Positions 26,701 through 35,149 of a DNA stretch of 64,000 bases are shown here, in pieces; position 1 is the first letter of the stretch; every line of letters begins with the position of its first letter. Below the pieces are notes generated by a model that saw only the letters and a program-made list of their open reading frames with translations, was not told the origin of the DNA and did not search any database. A program made the position numbers and the translations under genes. This stretch comes from an uncultured Lachnospiraceae bacterium (GTDB lineage Bacteria > Bacillota > Clostridia > Lachnospirales > Lachnospiraceae), in the NCBI GenBank assembly GCA_934351255.1, contig CAKRJH010000011.1:1-64000 (forward strand), given 5' to 3'.

Positions 26701-27793
26701 GGTCAAAGAGACTGTCAAAGAAGAGAAACATATTGAACTTACCGAAGTCCGTACCACCGGCGCAGAGGAAAATGTGGACAGTCTCGTGGATCTTCTGAAG
26801 GGCGATTCAGGCTCCAGCCAGAAGAAGGGCGGATTCTTCTCCCGTAAGAGTTCCGATACTCCACTGGAGAGATATGTATCTACCAACAGACCGGTTTCCA
26901 CACCGAAGCCGGAAGTTAATAAAGCACCGGCTGCCAAAGAGGAGTCCAAGGTGGAGGTTAAGGAAGTCCGTACGACCGAGGCCGGCACCAGCGTAGACAG
27001 TCTGGCAGACCTTCTCAAGGACACCAGCACTGCCAAGCCAAAGAGATTCCCAACCTTCGGATCCAAGGCATCCCAGAGTGCTCCTCTGGAGAAATATGTA
27101 CCTACCCCTACTCCTGGACCTGAGAAGATGGAACCTCCAAAGAAGGCAGAACCTGTCAAACATCAGAAACCGGCGAAGATAAAATCATCACCTGCTCCGA
27201 TTGATATGTCCAAGGCAAAGAGTATCGACGAGGTGGAAGCATCTGCGGATTCCCTTGCAGATCTGCTGATGAGCGGAAGTGAGTCACAGAAGAAATCTTA
27301 TTTCCGGTCTGTCAACAAGCCGATCCCTTCTACGGTTTCACCGAAGAAGTCGTCAATCGATCCCGTGACAAAGACATTCTCTTCCTCTGAGCCACTCAAG
27401 CAGTCCTCCTCTACTCCGGTAGCCGAGGCCAAGAAAGCAGAAGCTCAGGTAGAAAGTCTTTCCCAGGTTAAGCCAAGTTTTAATGCAGAGAGCATTCCGG
27501 ACCCTGTTGTTTCAGAGGTCAAGAAATTTGTTCCAAAGAAGAAAACTACCGCCGAGGAGGAGACCGAAGCACCGAAGGCACCAGCCACACCTGCTTCCTC
27601 TTCAAAGCCTGTAACTCCTTCTGAGGAACCAGCAGCAGCTCCATCTCAGAGCAAACCTGTCCCAGCACCGGAAACTCCAAAGGCCGATCCAGAACCGGCT
27701 GCCAAAGAGGAGGCTCCAAAGGAAGAAGATCCACTGGATTCCTTCCGTGCACGTCTGATGCAGGCAAATCTGATTCCAAACGAAGACAAGTAA
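23720..27793 (+). CDS. PadR-type winged-helix protein with giant acidic, repeat-rich extension
   Basis: A 1357-residue protein. Residues 1-95 are a PadR winged helix (DLILDAVVLSIVARDPEGTY, SAFYPLLKQMVADGYLEVY, GGRSRLFYKITASGRERL). PadR proteins are normally 100-180 residues. Residues about 105-600 are Glu/Pro/Ala/Val-rich and include three tandem 41-residue repeats. From about 735 to 1190 there are six copies of a short module with core DSLVDLLK, mostly followed by KKGGFF and a basic patch, separated by Pro/Ser/Lys linkers. The C-terminus is DPLDSFRARLMQANLIP. The whole extension is predicted disordered apart from short helices. Downstream are HAAS and DUF4097-type genes, the usual partners of PadR in envelope-stress modules of Firmicutes. 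The frame is intact, and codon use is even along the gene. Confidence 0.85.
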   Translation: MMFNTSDLILDAVVLSIVARDPEGTYGYKITQDVRAKMDVPESAFYPLLKQMVADGYLEVYHKDLGGRSRLFYKITASGRERLVYCQQSWTNYLQNATSFMNSTPAETQEEAPTPETTTSESAAQTDTTVAPAAEESAPVVEEVPASEETADAEAPEDAAEETPAAEPETPVEVAEEAAPVVEEVPVVEETAEAEAPEEAVEETPAAESETPAEVAEEAAPVVEEVPAVEETAEAEAPEEAVEETPAAEPETPVEVAEEAAPVVEEVPVVEETAEAEAPEETVEETPAAGDAAPAEEVKEEPVIIEETVVEPIPVTTEETVPEPEVIEEVVVEEPVAEEAAVVEKEPVAEEPAEADTTEESAVEAPVAEEETPAPAETSDPFQLDTEEEETEEEATEESVDLFDISLPETGESAESGSEEEEPSLFSIPETESVVEDTAETADDTPVEDITAEETPVAEETGEAPVPEDVPVEETEAETEAPVETAAEETPLAAEVPAVEEPAEVPVAEETPLESVDMDDEESFLADLMDDTPVEEPQDAQIPSMSHVETPENTAQEDELEDLLTQLRSYEEQIIELQAAHGNSAEKPVHENTGIKEEPMISSSKPVISSANPIPGFNPADLAAITEFLSSASPLEDNAPAAEAGTDADLSVAEAESTSDSANVAPAQETVTEEAVTGNPVTPAAPVDKMPSHETTIQQIHVSDAVSSSTEVPTSNAEDSAETPAPAPEKKEEKRGPVIGEFRNAETDENMNSLVDLLKDDTPTKKKGGFFGRFGSKNREETPAMKQIPDYPEVPKSSPQPVVSTSNPVVQETASSQDTAEPETATTVQTEETVADVQNHSTETEKTQPSGPVIGEFRNAETDESVNSLVDLLKSDSTPQRSWGISRSKPNPLSSNRPVSSPKPVTSASSPKPEVPKEEEKHIELTEVRTTGAEENVDSLVELLKAESSAPKKGGFFARFSSAAPVSQTAPLEKYVSSGKPVSSKAPVEPVKEPVKETVKEEKHIELTEVRTTGAEENVDSLVDLLKGDSGSSQKKGGFFSRKSSDTPLERYVSTNRPVSTPKPEVNKAPAAKEESKVEVKEVRTTEAGTSVDSLADLLKDTSTAKPKRFPTFGSKASQSAPLEKYVPTPTPGPEKMEPPKKAEPVKHQKPAKIKSSPAPIDMSKAKSIDEVEASADSLADLLMSGSESQKKSYFRSVNKPIPSTVSPKKSSIDPVTKTFSSSEPLKQSSSTPVAEAKKAEAQVESLSQVKPSFNAESIPDPVVSEVKKFVPKKKTTAEEETEAPKAPATPASSSKPVTPSEEPAAAPSQSKPVPAPETPKADPEPAAKEEAPKEEDPLDSFRARLMQANLIPNEDK
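24236..24604 (+). repeat. three tandem 123-bp coding repeats
   Basis: Units begin near 24236, 24359 and 24482, each starting with GAGGTTGCTGAGGAAGCCGC or a close variant and encoding EVAEEAAPVVEEVP followed by a Glu/Ala-rich segment. A diverged partial unit lies before them from about 24115. The high identity between units suggests recent duplication and possible length variation between strains. Confidence 0.85.
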
Positions 27794-27888
27794 GCTGCTA
27801 TTGCAATTTATAGCCATTATGATTATCCATTGTCTCCGGGCAATGGATAATTGTTTGAACGATGAAAAGAAAGGCATGGTTATTCATT

Positions 27889-28983
27889 ATGACAAAATTT
27901 GAATTTTTAGGAGATTTGAGTCGTATGATTTCAATTCTTCCCGAAGAGGAACGCGACTCAGCCATGGAATATTATGAAGACTATTTTGCGGATGCTGGTC
28001 CGGAAAATGAAGCGCAGATCATTGATGAGTTTGGTTCCCCGGAACTGGTAGCCCGTCAGATCCTGTTATCTTCCTCTGTAGGAAATGCAGATTCCCTGGA
28101 TGCAATGCTGGCAGCAGCCGCTGCGGCAGCTGCTCCACAGGCAGTCGCTCCTACTCCGATCGTACCACTTCCGCCGCAGAATATGTCTTCTCAGACACCT
28201 GTCCAGCAGACAGCACAGGCTGCTCCGGCACAGGCGCAGGCCGCAGCTCCGGCTCCCGCCCCTACGATCGTCTATACTACGGCTCCGGCTCCCGGAACCG
28301 AATCCAATCTTGTGGAGGAAACGCTGGAGACCGAAGGCAGGGATCGTTCGACGATTACCCTGTCCGTACCGGATTCCGAACTTCTTCATCTGACACCCCG
28401 CGAGGAGGACGATGAACTGGAATCTTCTTCTAATAAAATGCGTAACCCGATCTTCCAGGCAGGAAGCACTGAAAACAGCGAAGCGGAAGAGGCTGCACTG
28501 GACCGTGCCAAACGTATGAAGATCAATGTCAAGTCCATTGACAATAACACGGCAGATATTGAGCGTCATTCCAAAAAAGATAAATCCATTCCAAAACAGA
28601 AAGTGGAATTAAACAGCGGAAAGGTCATCGGTGTCGCCATTGTCGCTTTGATTACCTGCCCGATCTGGCTGTGTATTCTGGGCGTAATCCTGGGATTCCT
28701 GGTTTTGGTGGCCGCTCTCAGCGTTGCACTGGCCGTGGGAACCGTGGTTGCCATCATTTCCTCAGTAGCCTGTGTGGCCATGGGAATTTTTGTCCTGATC
28801 AACTCACAGATTGGCAACGCCCTTTTTGCAATCGGAACCGGATTGATCCTGTTCCCTGCTTCCTTTGTGATCCTCTGGCTCGCAAAATATCTGTTTACCA
28901 GAAGCCTGCCAAATGTGTATCACAATATCCGATTACTCCTGCGCTCTGTCAAACACAAGATCACAGAATTTGCAGCAGAGTAA
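27889..28983 (+). CDS. HAAS (DUF1700-type) domain membrane protein
   Basis: A 364-residue protein. The N-terminal 60 residues (FEFLGDLSRMISILPEEERD, YYEDYFADAG, FGSPELVARQIL) match the HAAS signalling domain found next to PadR regulators. A long Ala/Pro/Gln linker (about 75-140) and a charged segment follow. The C-terminal 130 residues hold about four transmembrane helices (from KVIGVAIVALITCPIWLCI onward). The ATG at 27889 is preferred because the HAAS domain starts there; an in-frame ATG lies nine codons upstream but lacks an RBS. It likely connects the PadR-type protein with the envelope. Confidence 0.82.
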   Translation: MTKFEFLGDLSRMISILPEEERDSAMEYYEDYFADAGPENEAQIIDEFGSPELVARQILLSSSVGNADSLDAMLAAAAAAAAPQAVAPTPIVPLPPQNMSSQTPVQQTAQAAPAQAQAAAPAPAPTIVYTTAPAPGTESNLVEETLETEGRDRSTITLSVPDSELLHLTPREEDDELESSSNKMRNPIFQAGSTENSEAEEAALDRAKRMKINVKSIDNNTADIERHSKKDKSIPKQKVELNSGKVIGVAIVALITCPIWLCILGVILGFLVLVAALSVALAVGTVVAIISSVACVAMGIFVLINSQIGNALFAIGTGLILFPASFVILWLAKYLFTRSLPNVYHNIRLLLRSVKHKITEFAAE

Positions 28984-29061
28984 ACAATAATCTTCACGCA
29001 TTGCAGGCGGGATTATTGTCATGAATGACAACATGCACTTCGTGCAGGATTGGAGAAAGAC

Positions 29062-29706
29062 ATGGTAAAAAAAGAAGTTAATTTTAAATTGATCTTAGTC
29101 ATCATCGCAGCCATTGGTTTTGTATTATTCTGCGTTGGTGCCATCATGGGCGGCCGCCTTTCAAATATTCCGGCCTCCTTCAAACAGGATGCTCTTCCGG
29201 CTGGTGCAGAGCCATTGCTCCAGGACGATCAGAATATGGATTCTGCCGATTATATCAATACGATCCACGCAGTAGAGTTAAATCTCATTCACAGCGACCT
29301 GACGATCAAAATCGGAAAAGTATTTGATATCTCCGGAACAGGTGCTTGCGATGCCTACGTCAAGGACGGAGTTCTCTATGCCGGTGCCGGTGATACTACA
29401 TACAGTCTGGGCGGAGTCACTCTGGACTCTTCCAAGGTCTGCGGATACGGTAAATACGTCCTGACGATCCCGGACTCTGCTGAACTCAGATATGTCAAGA
29501 TCAACACAAAAGGATGCAACATCGACGGAGATGGCCTGAAGGCAGATAACATCGAGATTCACAATACCCGCGGTATTTCATTGAAATCCTGCAAGATGGA
29601 TCTGGATTATATCATTGCCAACAACAAATGTATCATGGACAATGCAGGAAAGGTTAACACCCCGGTTCACGCATACGGCGAACCAAAATACAACGTGAAC
29701 CAGTAA
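29062..29706 (+). CDS. DUF4097-type membrane-anchored beta-repeat protein
   Basis: 214 residues from an ATG with GGAG 6 nt upstream (the longest frame begins at a TTG four codons earlier). One transmembrane helix (about 9-33), then a short spacer and a beta-helix-like domain with pattern AVELNLIHSDLTIKIG, YVKINTKGCNIDGDGLK and NIEIHNTRGISLKSCKM, as in DUF4097 'putative adhesin' proteins. These accompany PadR and HAAS genes. It is the third gene of the trio and ends before a strong terminator. Confidence 0.78.
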   Translation: MVKKEVNFKLILVIIAAIGFVLFCVGAIMGGRLSNIPASFKQDALPAGAEPLLQDDQNMDSADYINTIHAVELNLIHSDLTIKIGKVFDISGTGACDAYVKDGVLYAGAGDTTYSLGGVTLDSSKVCGYGKYVLTIPDSAELRYVKINTKGCNIDGDGLKADNIEIHNTRGISLKSCKMDLDYIIANNKCIMDNAGKVNTPVHAYGEPKYNVNQ

Positions 29707-29736
29707 GAATCCGTTACATCATATCTTGAAAAAACC

Positions 29737-29779
29737 AAAAGGTACCTGTCACAATTCACCCTGTGACAGGTACCTTTTT
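29737..29779. terminator. strong bidirectional terminator
   Basis: A perfect 17-bp stem (AAAAGGTACCTGTCACA at 29737-29753 with its complement at 29762-29778), an 8-base loop and T-runs on both strands. It serves the PadR operon and trmL, which converge here. Confidence 0.92.
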
Positions 29780-29863
29780 ACGTTTCTGCTTCTCTATCGT
29801 CCGCTTCTTGCAGTCGTTCTCCGTGATTCTTAGCGTGAACGGTACAAACGGGTAATCATGTTT

Positions 29864-30367
29864 CTATTCTTTCCAGTGCAGCCGGTGAAGATTTCCTTCC
29901 ATCTGCATCTGCATAAAATCATGCTGTCGCAACGCCTCATACAATACGATGGCCACCGAATTGGACAGATTCAGAGAACGGATATGTTCATTCATCGGAA
30001 TCCGGATCGCTGTCTTCTCATGCTCGATCAAAATCTCCTCCGGAATACCCGCACTCTCCTTACCAAACATAATGTAAGCATTCTCCGGATACTGCACCTG
30101 CGCATAGCTCTGTCTGGCCTTCGTCGTGGCCATATAGAGACACTGTCTGGCATCGGGATTCTGTTCCAGAAAATCCTCATAACAGTCATATACAGTCACA
30201 TCCAGATTCTTCCAGTAATCCAGCCCAGCTCTCTTGAGCATCTTGTCATTGATCCGAAATCCCATCGGCTCGATCAAATGCAGCCGGGTTCCCGTCGCAC
30301 AACAGGTTCTTCCGATATTTCCGGTATTGGCCGGCATCTCCGGCTCCAGTAAAACAATATTTAACAT
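29864..30367 (-). CDS. trmL: tRNA (cytidine/uridine-34 2'-O)-methyltransferase TrmL
   Basis: A 167-residue SPOUT methyltransferase. It starts MLNIVLLEPEMPANTGNIGR and carries YIMFGKESAGIPEEIL and the knot motif IRSLNLSNSVAIVLYE. It methylates the wobble nucleotide of certain tRNA-Leu. RBS GAGAGG upstream. It lies downstream of the AIR-synthase-like gene with a 116-nt gap that holds no visible gene. Confidence 0.93.
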   Translation of the reverse strand: MLNIVLLEPEMPANTGNIGRTCCATGTRLHLIEPMGFRINDKMLKRAGLDYWKNLDVTVYDCYEDFLEQNPDARQCLYMATTKARQSYAQVQYPENAYIMFGKESAGIPEEILIEHEKTAIRIPMNEHIRSLNLSNSVAIVLYEALRQHDFMQMQMEGNLHRLHWKE

Positions 30368-30483
30368 CTCTTCTGCCTCTCTGCATATTCCCGGAACAAA
30401 ATGTCTTCCGTGCTCCCCACACGATCAGCCGTGTTTTCAGACACTTTCCACACTTTGTATATCTCATCTGTGATTTTCGGGGT

Positions 30484-31476
30484 TTAGTCCAGTATTTTGT
30501 AAATCTCGTCCGTATCGGCCGGTTCAAGATAACGGATCTCCGCCGCATTGCGTAAGATCCGGTCATTACCGGATGTAGCGCGGCCGATCACCACCGCCGG
30601 TATTCCCACGGTACGAAGCAGGTCAACCAGTTGATTTCCGGACGGTGTTCCGATCAAAAGTGCACCCCCGCTGAGAAGTTGATACGGATTGATTCCGAAG
30701 ACTTCGCAGACTTCGATCGTCTCCTGACGGACAGGAATCTTCTGAAGGTCTGCATCGATCCCTGTACCTCCGGCCTCGCCAATCTCCCAGAGCCCTCCGA
30801 AGACACCGCCCTCTCCCAAAGGCATCACCGCATGAATCCCAAGTTCCTGCGCATGCGTCCACAGGCAGTCCGCCTCCACGCTGATGTCCATCTCCTCCTG
30901 CGTCTCACGCACGGAATCCAGAAGTTCCACGGGAAGTCTCTGCTCCAGCTCACTGCTTCTGGCTTCCACAATGCGCAGTGCCCCTTCTGTAGCCATATAT
31001 CCGGTCATTACCAGATCATCTCCCGCGAGGAGTCCGCAAGGCTGAGCATTCGTTTCTGTCTCCGCGTGAGCACTGACATGCAGCAGTGGACTGGACACAA
31101 TTGCCGCCGAATGCACCTCCATATCCATCAGATCGATCCCGTGCTGTTCACAGAGCGATTCCAATATCTTCACCAGATTCTTTAACTTGATCTCCCGGAT
31201 GCTCTCCGGAAGCCAGAGATCCGCGGTAATACCTACCGGTCTTCCTCCACAGGCAAGTACCCGGTTCAATGCTCCATAAAATCCAAAATATCCAATTTGC
31301 GAAATGCGGCCATACAGACTGTATGTGCAGCAGATACTCTGCGTCTTTCCGTCCTCGCCGATCCGGCAGCCTCCGCGGCCGATCCCCGGTCTGGACAGCA
31401 CAGCATCCTGACGATGTCCGATCTGTTTGAGTACCGTCCGTTTCCGGATCGTTTCAGGCAGTCTTCCTGTATTCAT
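30484..31476 (-). CDS. AIR-synthase/HypE-like protein
   Basis: A 330-residue protein of the PurM/HypE/ThiL superfamily. GALNRVLACGGRPVGITADLW and GDDLVMTGYMATEGALRI correspond to the ATP-binding half. The second half has GIHAVMPLGEGGVFGGLWEI and NPYQLLSGGALLIGTPSG. The exact substrate cannot be deduced; no hydrogenase or thiamine genes are nearby. The ATG follows the VanW stop by 2 nt, so the genes are co-transcribed. Confidence 0.8.
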   Translation of the reverse strand: MNTGRLPETIRKRTVLKQIGHRQDAVLSRPGIGRGGCRIGEDGKTQSICCTYSLYGRISQIGYFGFYGALNRVLACGGRPVGITADLWLPESIREIKLKNLVKILESLCEQHGIDLMDMEVHSAAIVSSPLLHVSAHAETETNAQPCGLLAGDDLVMTGYMATEGALRIVEARSSELEQRLPVELLDSVRETQEEMDISVEADCLWTHAQELGIHAVMPLGEGGVFGGLWEIGEAGGTGIDADLQKIPVRQETIEVCEVFGINPYQLLSGGALLIGTPSGNQLVDLLRTVGIPAVVIGRATSGNDRILRNAAEIRYLEPADTDEIYKILD

Positions 31477-31478
31477 GA

Positions 31479-32915
31479 CTATTGTTCGTCCTCTCTCTTG
31501 CTATCATCCTCGCTGTCCTCTTTGGTGTCTTCCTCCTCAGCCGCCTTTTCTTTCTTCTTGGTGCCCTTGGTGACATACCTCGGTGCTGCCGCATAATAGC
31601 TGGTATTTAATAAGATCTTATCCGTCTGCACACCATCCACAGACACGATCTTCCACAGTTTGGCTTCGTACCCGGTGTGTGCTTCCTGGGTCACTTCCTG
31701 ATATCCCTTTGGAAGGGTATTGTCCTTGGTCACCACATCCTTGCCCGGTTCGATCGTCTTGATGATCTCCGGCTCAAAAGAGATCGTGCGGTTCTCGTCG
31801 CGCTCATCCTTGCCGTAGATCGTAAAATGAATATATCCGCCCTCTGCGCTTCCAAAGATGAACACAGGGTATGACAGATTGTTTTTGAATTTGAGATCCT
31901 TGTAATCTCCGGCGATCGCCGCATCTCTGGAAACCGGCACATAGGAAACCTTCATCGAATGAGGAGCACGCTCCACCACTTCCAGTTCGGCATTGATCAC
32001 TGCATTGTAAAGGGTAGTAGCCACCTGACAGACTCCTCCTCCAACGCCTTCCACTACCTTGCCCTGGGCATACTCGGAAGCCGCCTTATAGCCATTGGCC
32101 TCCGTTCTGTCCTTGATCACCTCCACGGTAGAGAATGTCTCCCCGGGCATCAACATGGTGCCATTGATATAGCCTGCTGCCACCTGCAGATTGGTGCATC
32201 TTGCCGTCAGATATGTCGCATAACTGGTCGTAAACGTCCCCAGCACATCCCGGCACTCCCGGATTTGTGCCTGCGTAAATGCCGGCTGTTTCTCCTTGAC
32301 GACGCAGTTAACCGTGATCGCATCTGCCTCAGGCTGTTCCTGAAATGCCTCAAAGGCCTGCCTGATCGTCTCGGCCACCTGCAGCTTCATCCCAACACGG
32401 GACTTGGTCGCCACCAGCGATCCGTTCTTGAAGACCAGTCTCGATTTCTTTTCTTTGCGGTTGTATATGGAGACATTTTCCTTCAGATACCGGCTGGCCG
32501 TCTGCTCATCCATGGTAGCACGCAGTTCCAGGTTCTCCTTGCCCTGCGCCGCACGGTCAAGCTGCTTCATCCGCTTGAACAGACTGCCCTGCTTGCCAAT
32601 ATTCATGGCCCTGGCTGCCAGTCCCTTTGTGACATACTGCACGCCTATGGCTGCACCGGTCACTGTCACCTGATGCCTGCCGGCCACCAGCGTAATCTTT
32701 TTATTCTGCTGTTTCTTTACATAATCCTGTACTGCCTGATCTGCCTGCTTCTGTGTCATACCGCTGACATCCACCGCACCGATCTTCACTCCATCGGTAA
32801 TATGGTCATGATCCAGGATATCGTGTTTGCCAAGCACAGCCAGACCCACGATAATGCACACAATCGCAAAAAGTCCTCCCAGATAGAGGATCATTAATTT
32901 CTTATTCTTACTCAT
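31479..32915 (-). CDS. VanW family exported protein
   Basis: A 478-residue protein. Signal anchor (about 7-28), a peptidoglycan-binding-type region (VDVSGMTQKQADQAVQDYV), then the VanW domain with MLMPGETFSTVEVI, GVGGGVCQVATTLYNAVINA and HSMKVSYVP. The C-terminal 30 residues are highly charged (Glu, Asp, Lys). VanW proteins are common in Clostridia; only some are linked to glycopeptide resistance, and nothing else in this window suggests van genes. A cell-wall role is likely. Confidence 0.9.
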   Translation of the reverse strand: MSKNKKLMILYLGGLFAIVCIIVGLAVLGKHDILDHDHITDGVKIGAVDVSGMTQKQADQAVQDYVKKQQNKKITLVAGRHQVTVTGAAIGVQYVTKGLAARAMNIGKQGSLFKRMKQLDRAAQGKENLELRATMDEQTASRYLKENVSIYNRKEKKSRLVFKNGSLVATKSRVGMKLQVAETIRQAFEAFQEQPEADAITVNCVVKEKQPAFTQAQIRECRDVLGTFTTSYATYLTARCTNLQVAAGYINGTMLMPGETFSTVEVIKDRTEANGYKAASEYAQGKVVEGVGGGVCQVATTLYNAVINAELEVVERAPHSMKVSYVPVSRDAAIAGDYKDLKFKNNLSYPVFIFGSAEGGYIHFTIYGKDERDENRTISFEPEIIKTIEPGKDVVTKDNTLPKGYQEVTQEAHTGYEAKLWKIVSVDGVQTDKILLNTSYYAAAPRYVTKGTKKKEKAAEEEDTKEDSEDDSKREDEQ

Positions 32916-32939
32916 ACTCTCTTTCTTTCCTGTGACATC

Positions 32940-33047
32940 TTAATATGAGAATGCCCCCAGAACCATCGGGATCACCATCGCCAACACCACAATAATGCAG
33001 ATTACTGCTGCCATTTTTTTCTGATTTTTGCGCTTAAAAAAGTTCAT
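32940..33047 (-). CDS. 35-residue single-pass membrane peptide
   Basis: A short frame with a GGAGAG RBS 7 nt before the ATG. The product starts MNFFKRKNQKKMAAV, continues as one transmembrane helix (about 12-32) and ends GAFSY. It lies 18 nt after the B12/radical SAM gene and 24 nt before the VanW gene in the same direction, so it sits in an operon. Positive-inside charge suggests an outside C-terminus. Function unknown. Confidence 0.65.
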   Translation of the reverse strand: MNFFKRKNQKKMAAVICIIVVLAMVIPMVLGAFSY

Positions 33048-33065
33048 ATTATATTCTCTCCTTCG

Positions 33066-34874
33066 TCAATTTACATTGTTTTGTTTATTGTATGCTGTTT
33101 CCAAAATGCAGTCAAGGGGAACCGGAACACTCCTGGCCTGATAATCCAGGGGATTCCGGCTCTGATAATCAAACAGGATCCACTGGTCCTTCCTCTCCCA
33201 TCTGCCGTGACGGATCCCCTCCGGCAGATTCCAGTGAAAATGTTCCAGATGAGTCATTCTGCTGCACTGTTTTCCATCATATTTCTCATATCCGGGCAGA
33301 TACCGCTGCCGTCTGGCCTCGTCCTGATAAAATGAGCGAATGCATTCCTTGTCCTCACCACTGTGTACTGACCATGCCTGCAGGAACTCCGGAAGTTTTT
33401 TGACTTTCTCTCTGGCATAGAGATCATACAGCATCAGCTCACGAAGCAATTCCAGATTCAGTCCATCCGGCGACCACTGTATTGCATAATCAAACAGTAT
33501 CTCATACTGAGCCATTCTCGACACACTTTTCCGATCCCAGCCGCACTCATGATAGTAGTCACCAAGCGACTGAAAAAACAGAAACGGCCGGGTCGCCTGA
33601 CCGATCAGATAGGGCAGACTGGCCTGATACTGCATGCTGTTATAATATCGCTCTACCATATCTTCGATGCGTTTGAGTTTCTGGACATCCCCATATCCCA
33701 GCCATTTGGTCGACAATACTTCATATGGAGGATTCTGCTGGTACGCGATCCCATGAAGTTCTCTCTCCCGGTGCATGGGAGACCCGGTCAGCACCTTCAG
33801 AAAACCAAGCTGCAACTGATCCGGCTGCATCGAATAGACTTCATCAAAAGAATGCCCAAATGAGTCGTAGTCCTCCCATGGAAGACCTGCGATCAGATCC
33901 AGATGCTGATGGATATTGGCGCCTGCATGAATCGCCGCCACTTTTTGTTTCAGGCTGTCCAGATTCGTTCTTCGGTAGATTGCCTCGATGGTCTTTGGAT
34001 TGGTCGTCTGCACACCGATCTCAAACTGCACCAGTCCCGGACGGAACTGTCTTACATAGGCAATTTCTTCTTCTGTCAACAGATCTGCAGACAGTTCAAA
34101 ATGAAAATTGGTGATGCCATTATCATGCTCAAAAATATATTTCCATATACCCATCGTATGTTCTGTGCTGCAGTTAAACGTTCGATCCACAAATTTAACC
34201 TGCGGCACCCGGTGATCCAGGAAAAACTGCAGTTCCTTCTCCACCAGAGACAGACTGCGGAAACGCACCTTTTTCTCGACCGAGGACAGACAATAGCTGC
34301 ATCCGTAAGGACATCCTCTGCTGGTCTCATAATAGACGATCCGATGATCCATATCATCGATCCGGTCCGGATACGGGAATACCAGTTCATCCAGATCCAG
34401 AAGAGGTCTGTCCGGATTTTGGGACACACCTCCGTCTTTCTTATATGTAATACCCCGGATGTCATCATACGTCCCTTCACCCCGGAACACCTGAACCACC
34501 TCCAGAAAGGTTTCCTCTCCCTCTCCCCGCATCACACCGTCCGCCCACTCATGTTCGCGCAAAAACTGCGATGCATCATAGCTTACCTCCGGGCCGCCCA
34601 CCCAGATCGGAACCTCCGGCAGGATCTGGCGAAGCTGCGCCGCCACGATCTCCACAAACGAAATATTCCAGATATAACAGGAAAAGGCCATGAAATCCGG
34701 CCGGCGTTCAAAGATGTCACTGACCACCCAGGACGCATCCTGATTGATCGTATACTCACAGATCTCTAACTCCTCTGCCGGCACTCCATGGGCCCTGGCA
34801 TAACTCTCTAAACTGTAGACTCCCAGATTGGAATGTATATATTTGGCATTGACCGCGATCAATAATCCTCTCAT
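33066..34874 (-). CDS. B12-binding / radical SAM protein (DUF4080 type)
   Basis: A 602-residue protein with an N-terminal cobalamin-binding-like domain (LLIAVNAKYIHSNLGVYSLE, FMAFSCYIWN, IWVGGPEVSYD), a radical SAM core with the cluster motif SRGCPYGCSYC, and a C-terminal DUF4080-like domain. Members are widespread in Clostridia and their substrates are not established to my knowledge. I start at the ATG at 34874, with AGAGGTG 7 nt upstream, rather than a GTG three codons earlier. Flanked by a small Cys-rich protein (15 nt gap). Confidence 0.88.
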   Translation of the reverse strand: MRGLLIAVNAKYIHSNLGVYSLESYARAHGVPAEELEICEYTINQDASWVVSDIFERRPDFMAFSCYIWNISFVEIVAAQLRQILPEVPIWVGGPEVSYDASQFLREHEWADGVMRGEGEETFLEVVQVFRGEGTYDDIRGITYKKDGGVSQNPDRPLLDLDELVFPYPDRIDDMDHRIVYYETSRGCPYGCSYCLSSVEKKVRFRSLSLVEKELQFFLDHRVPQVKFVDRTFNCSTEHTMGIWKYIFEHDNGITNFHFELSADLLTEEEIAYVRQFRPGLVQFEIGVQTTNPKTIEAIYRRTNLDSLKQKVAAIHAGANIHQHLDLIAGLPWEDYDSFGHSFDEVYSMQPDQLQLGFLKVLTGSPMHRERELHGIAYQQNPPYEVLSTKWLGYGDVQKLKRIEDMVERYYNSMQYQASLPYLIGQATRPFLFFQSLGDYYHECGWDRKSVSRMAQYEILFDYAIQWSPDGLNLELLRELMLYDLYAREKVKKLPEFLQAWSVHSGEDKECIRSFYQDEARRQRYLPGYEKYDGKQCSRMTHLEHFHWNLPEGIRHGRWERKDQWILFDYQSRNPLDYQARSVPVPLDCILETAYNKQNNVN

Positions 34875-34889
34875 CCATCTCACCTCTTC

Positions 34890-35129
34890 TCAGGGTTCAT
34901 ACCACTTGGCACCGGCGTCCAGTGTCTCCGGAGCCGCCTTGAAATATGGACACTGTGCCTCCTGTTCGCAGGACCCGGCAAGTGCGTGGCGGCATACCAT
35001 CCGGTTTTTGTGATAGGTGTGGATCACCCCTCCGGTATCCTCCGCCAGATACTCCACCGGCATCAGACAATGATACATATCCACCGGACAATACGATTCC
35101 ACAAGCCAGATCCTGGTCTCCTCGCTCAT
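34890..35129 (-). CDS. small Cys-rich protein, possible metal site
   Basis: 79 residues with five cysteines: SYCPVDMYHCLMP near the N-terminus and VCRHALAGSCEQEAQCPYF near the C-terminus. The spacing suggests a zinc or iron-sulfur site. RBS GGGAGAGAGG directly upstream. It sits between the B12/radical SAM gene and another small gene, in the same direction. Not a family I recognise; a partner of the radical SAM protein is a guess. Confidence 0.6.
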   Translation of the reverse strand: MSEETRIWLVESYCPVDMYHCLMPVEYLAEDTGGVIHTYHKNRMVCRHALAGSCEQEAQCPYFKAAPETLDAGAKWYEP

Positions 35130-35149
35130 GCCTCTCTCCCCTTTCTGCG

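Noticed and set aside
31479..32915. Glycopeptide resistance cluster suggested by the VanW protein
   Set aside because: No vanH, D-Ala-D-Lac ligase or vanX is near; VanW-type proteins are common in Clostridia without resistance.
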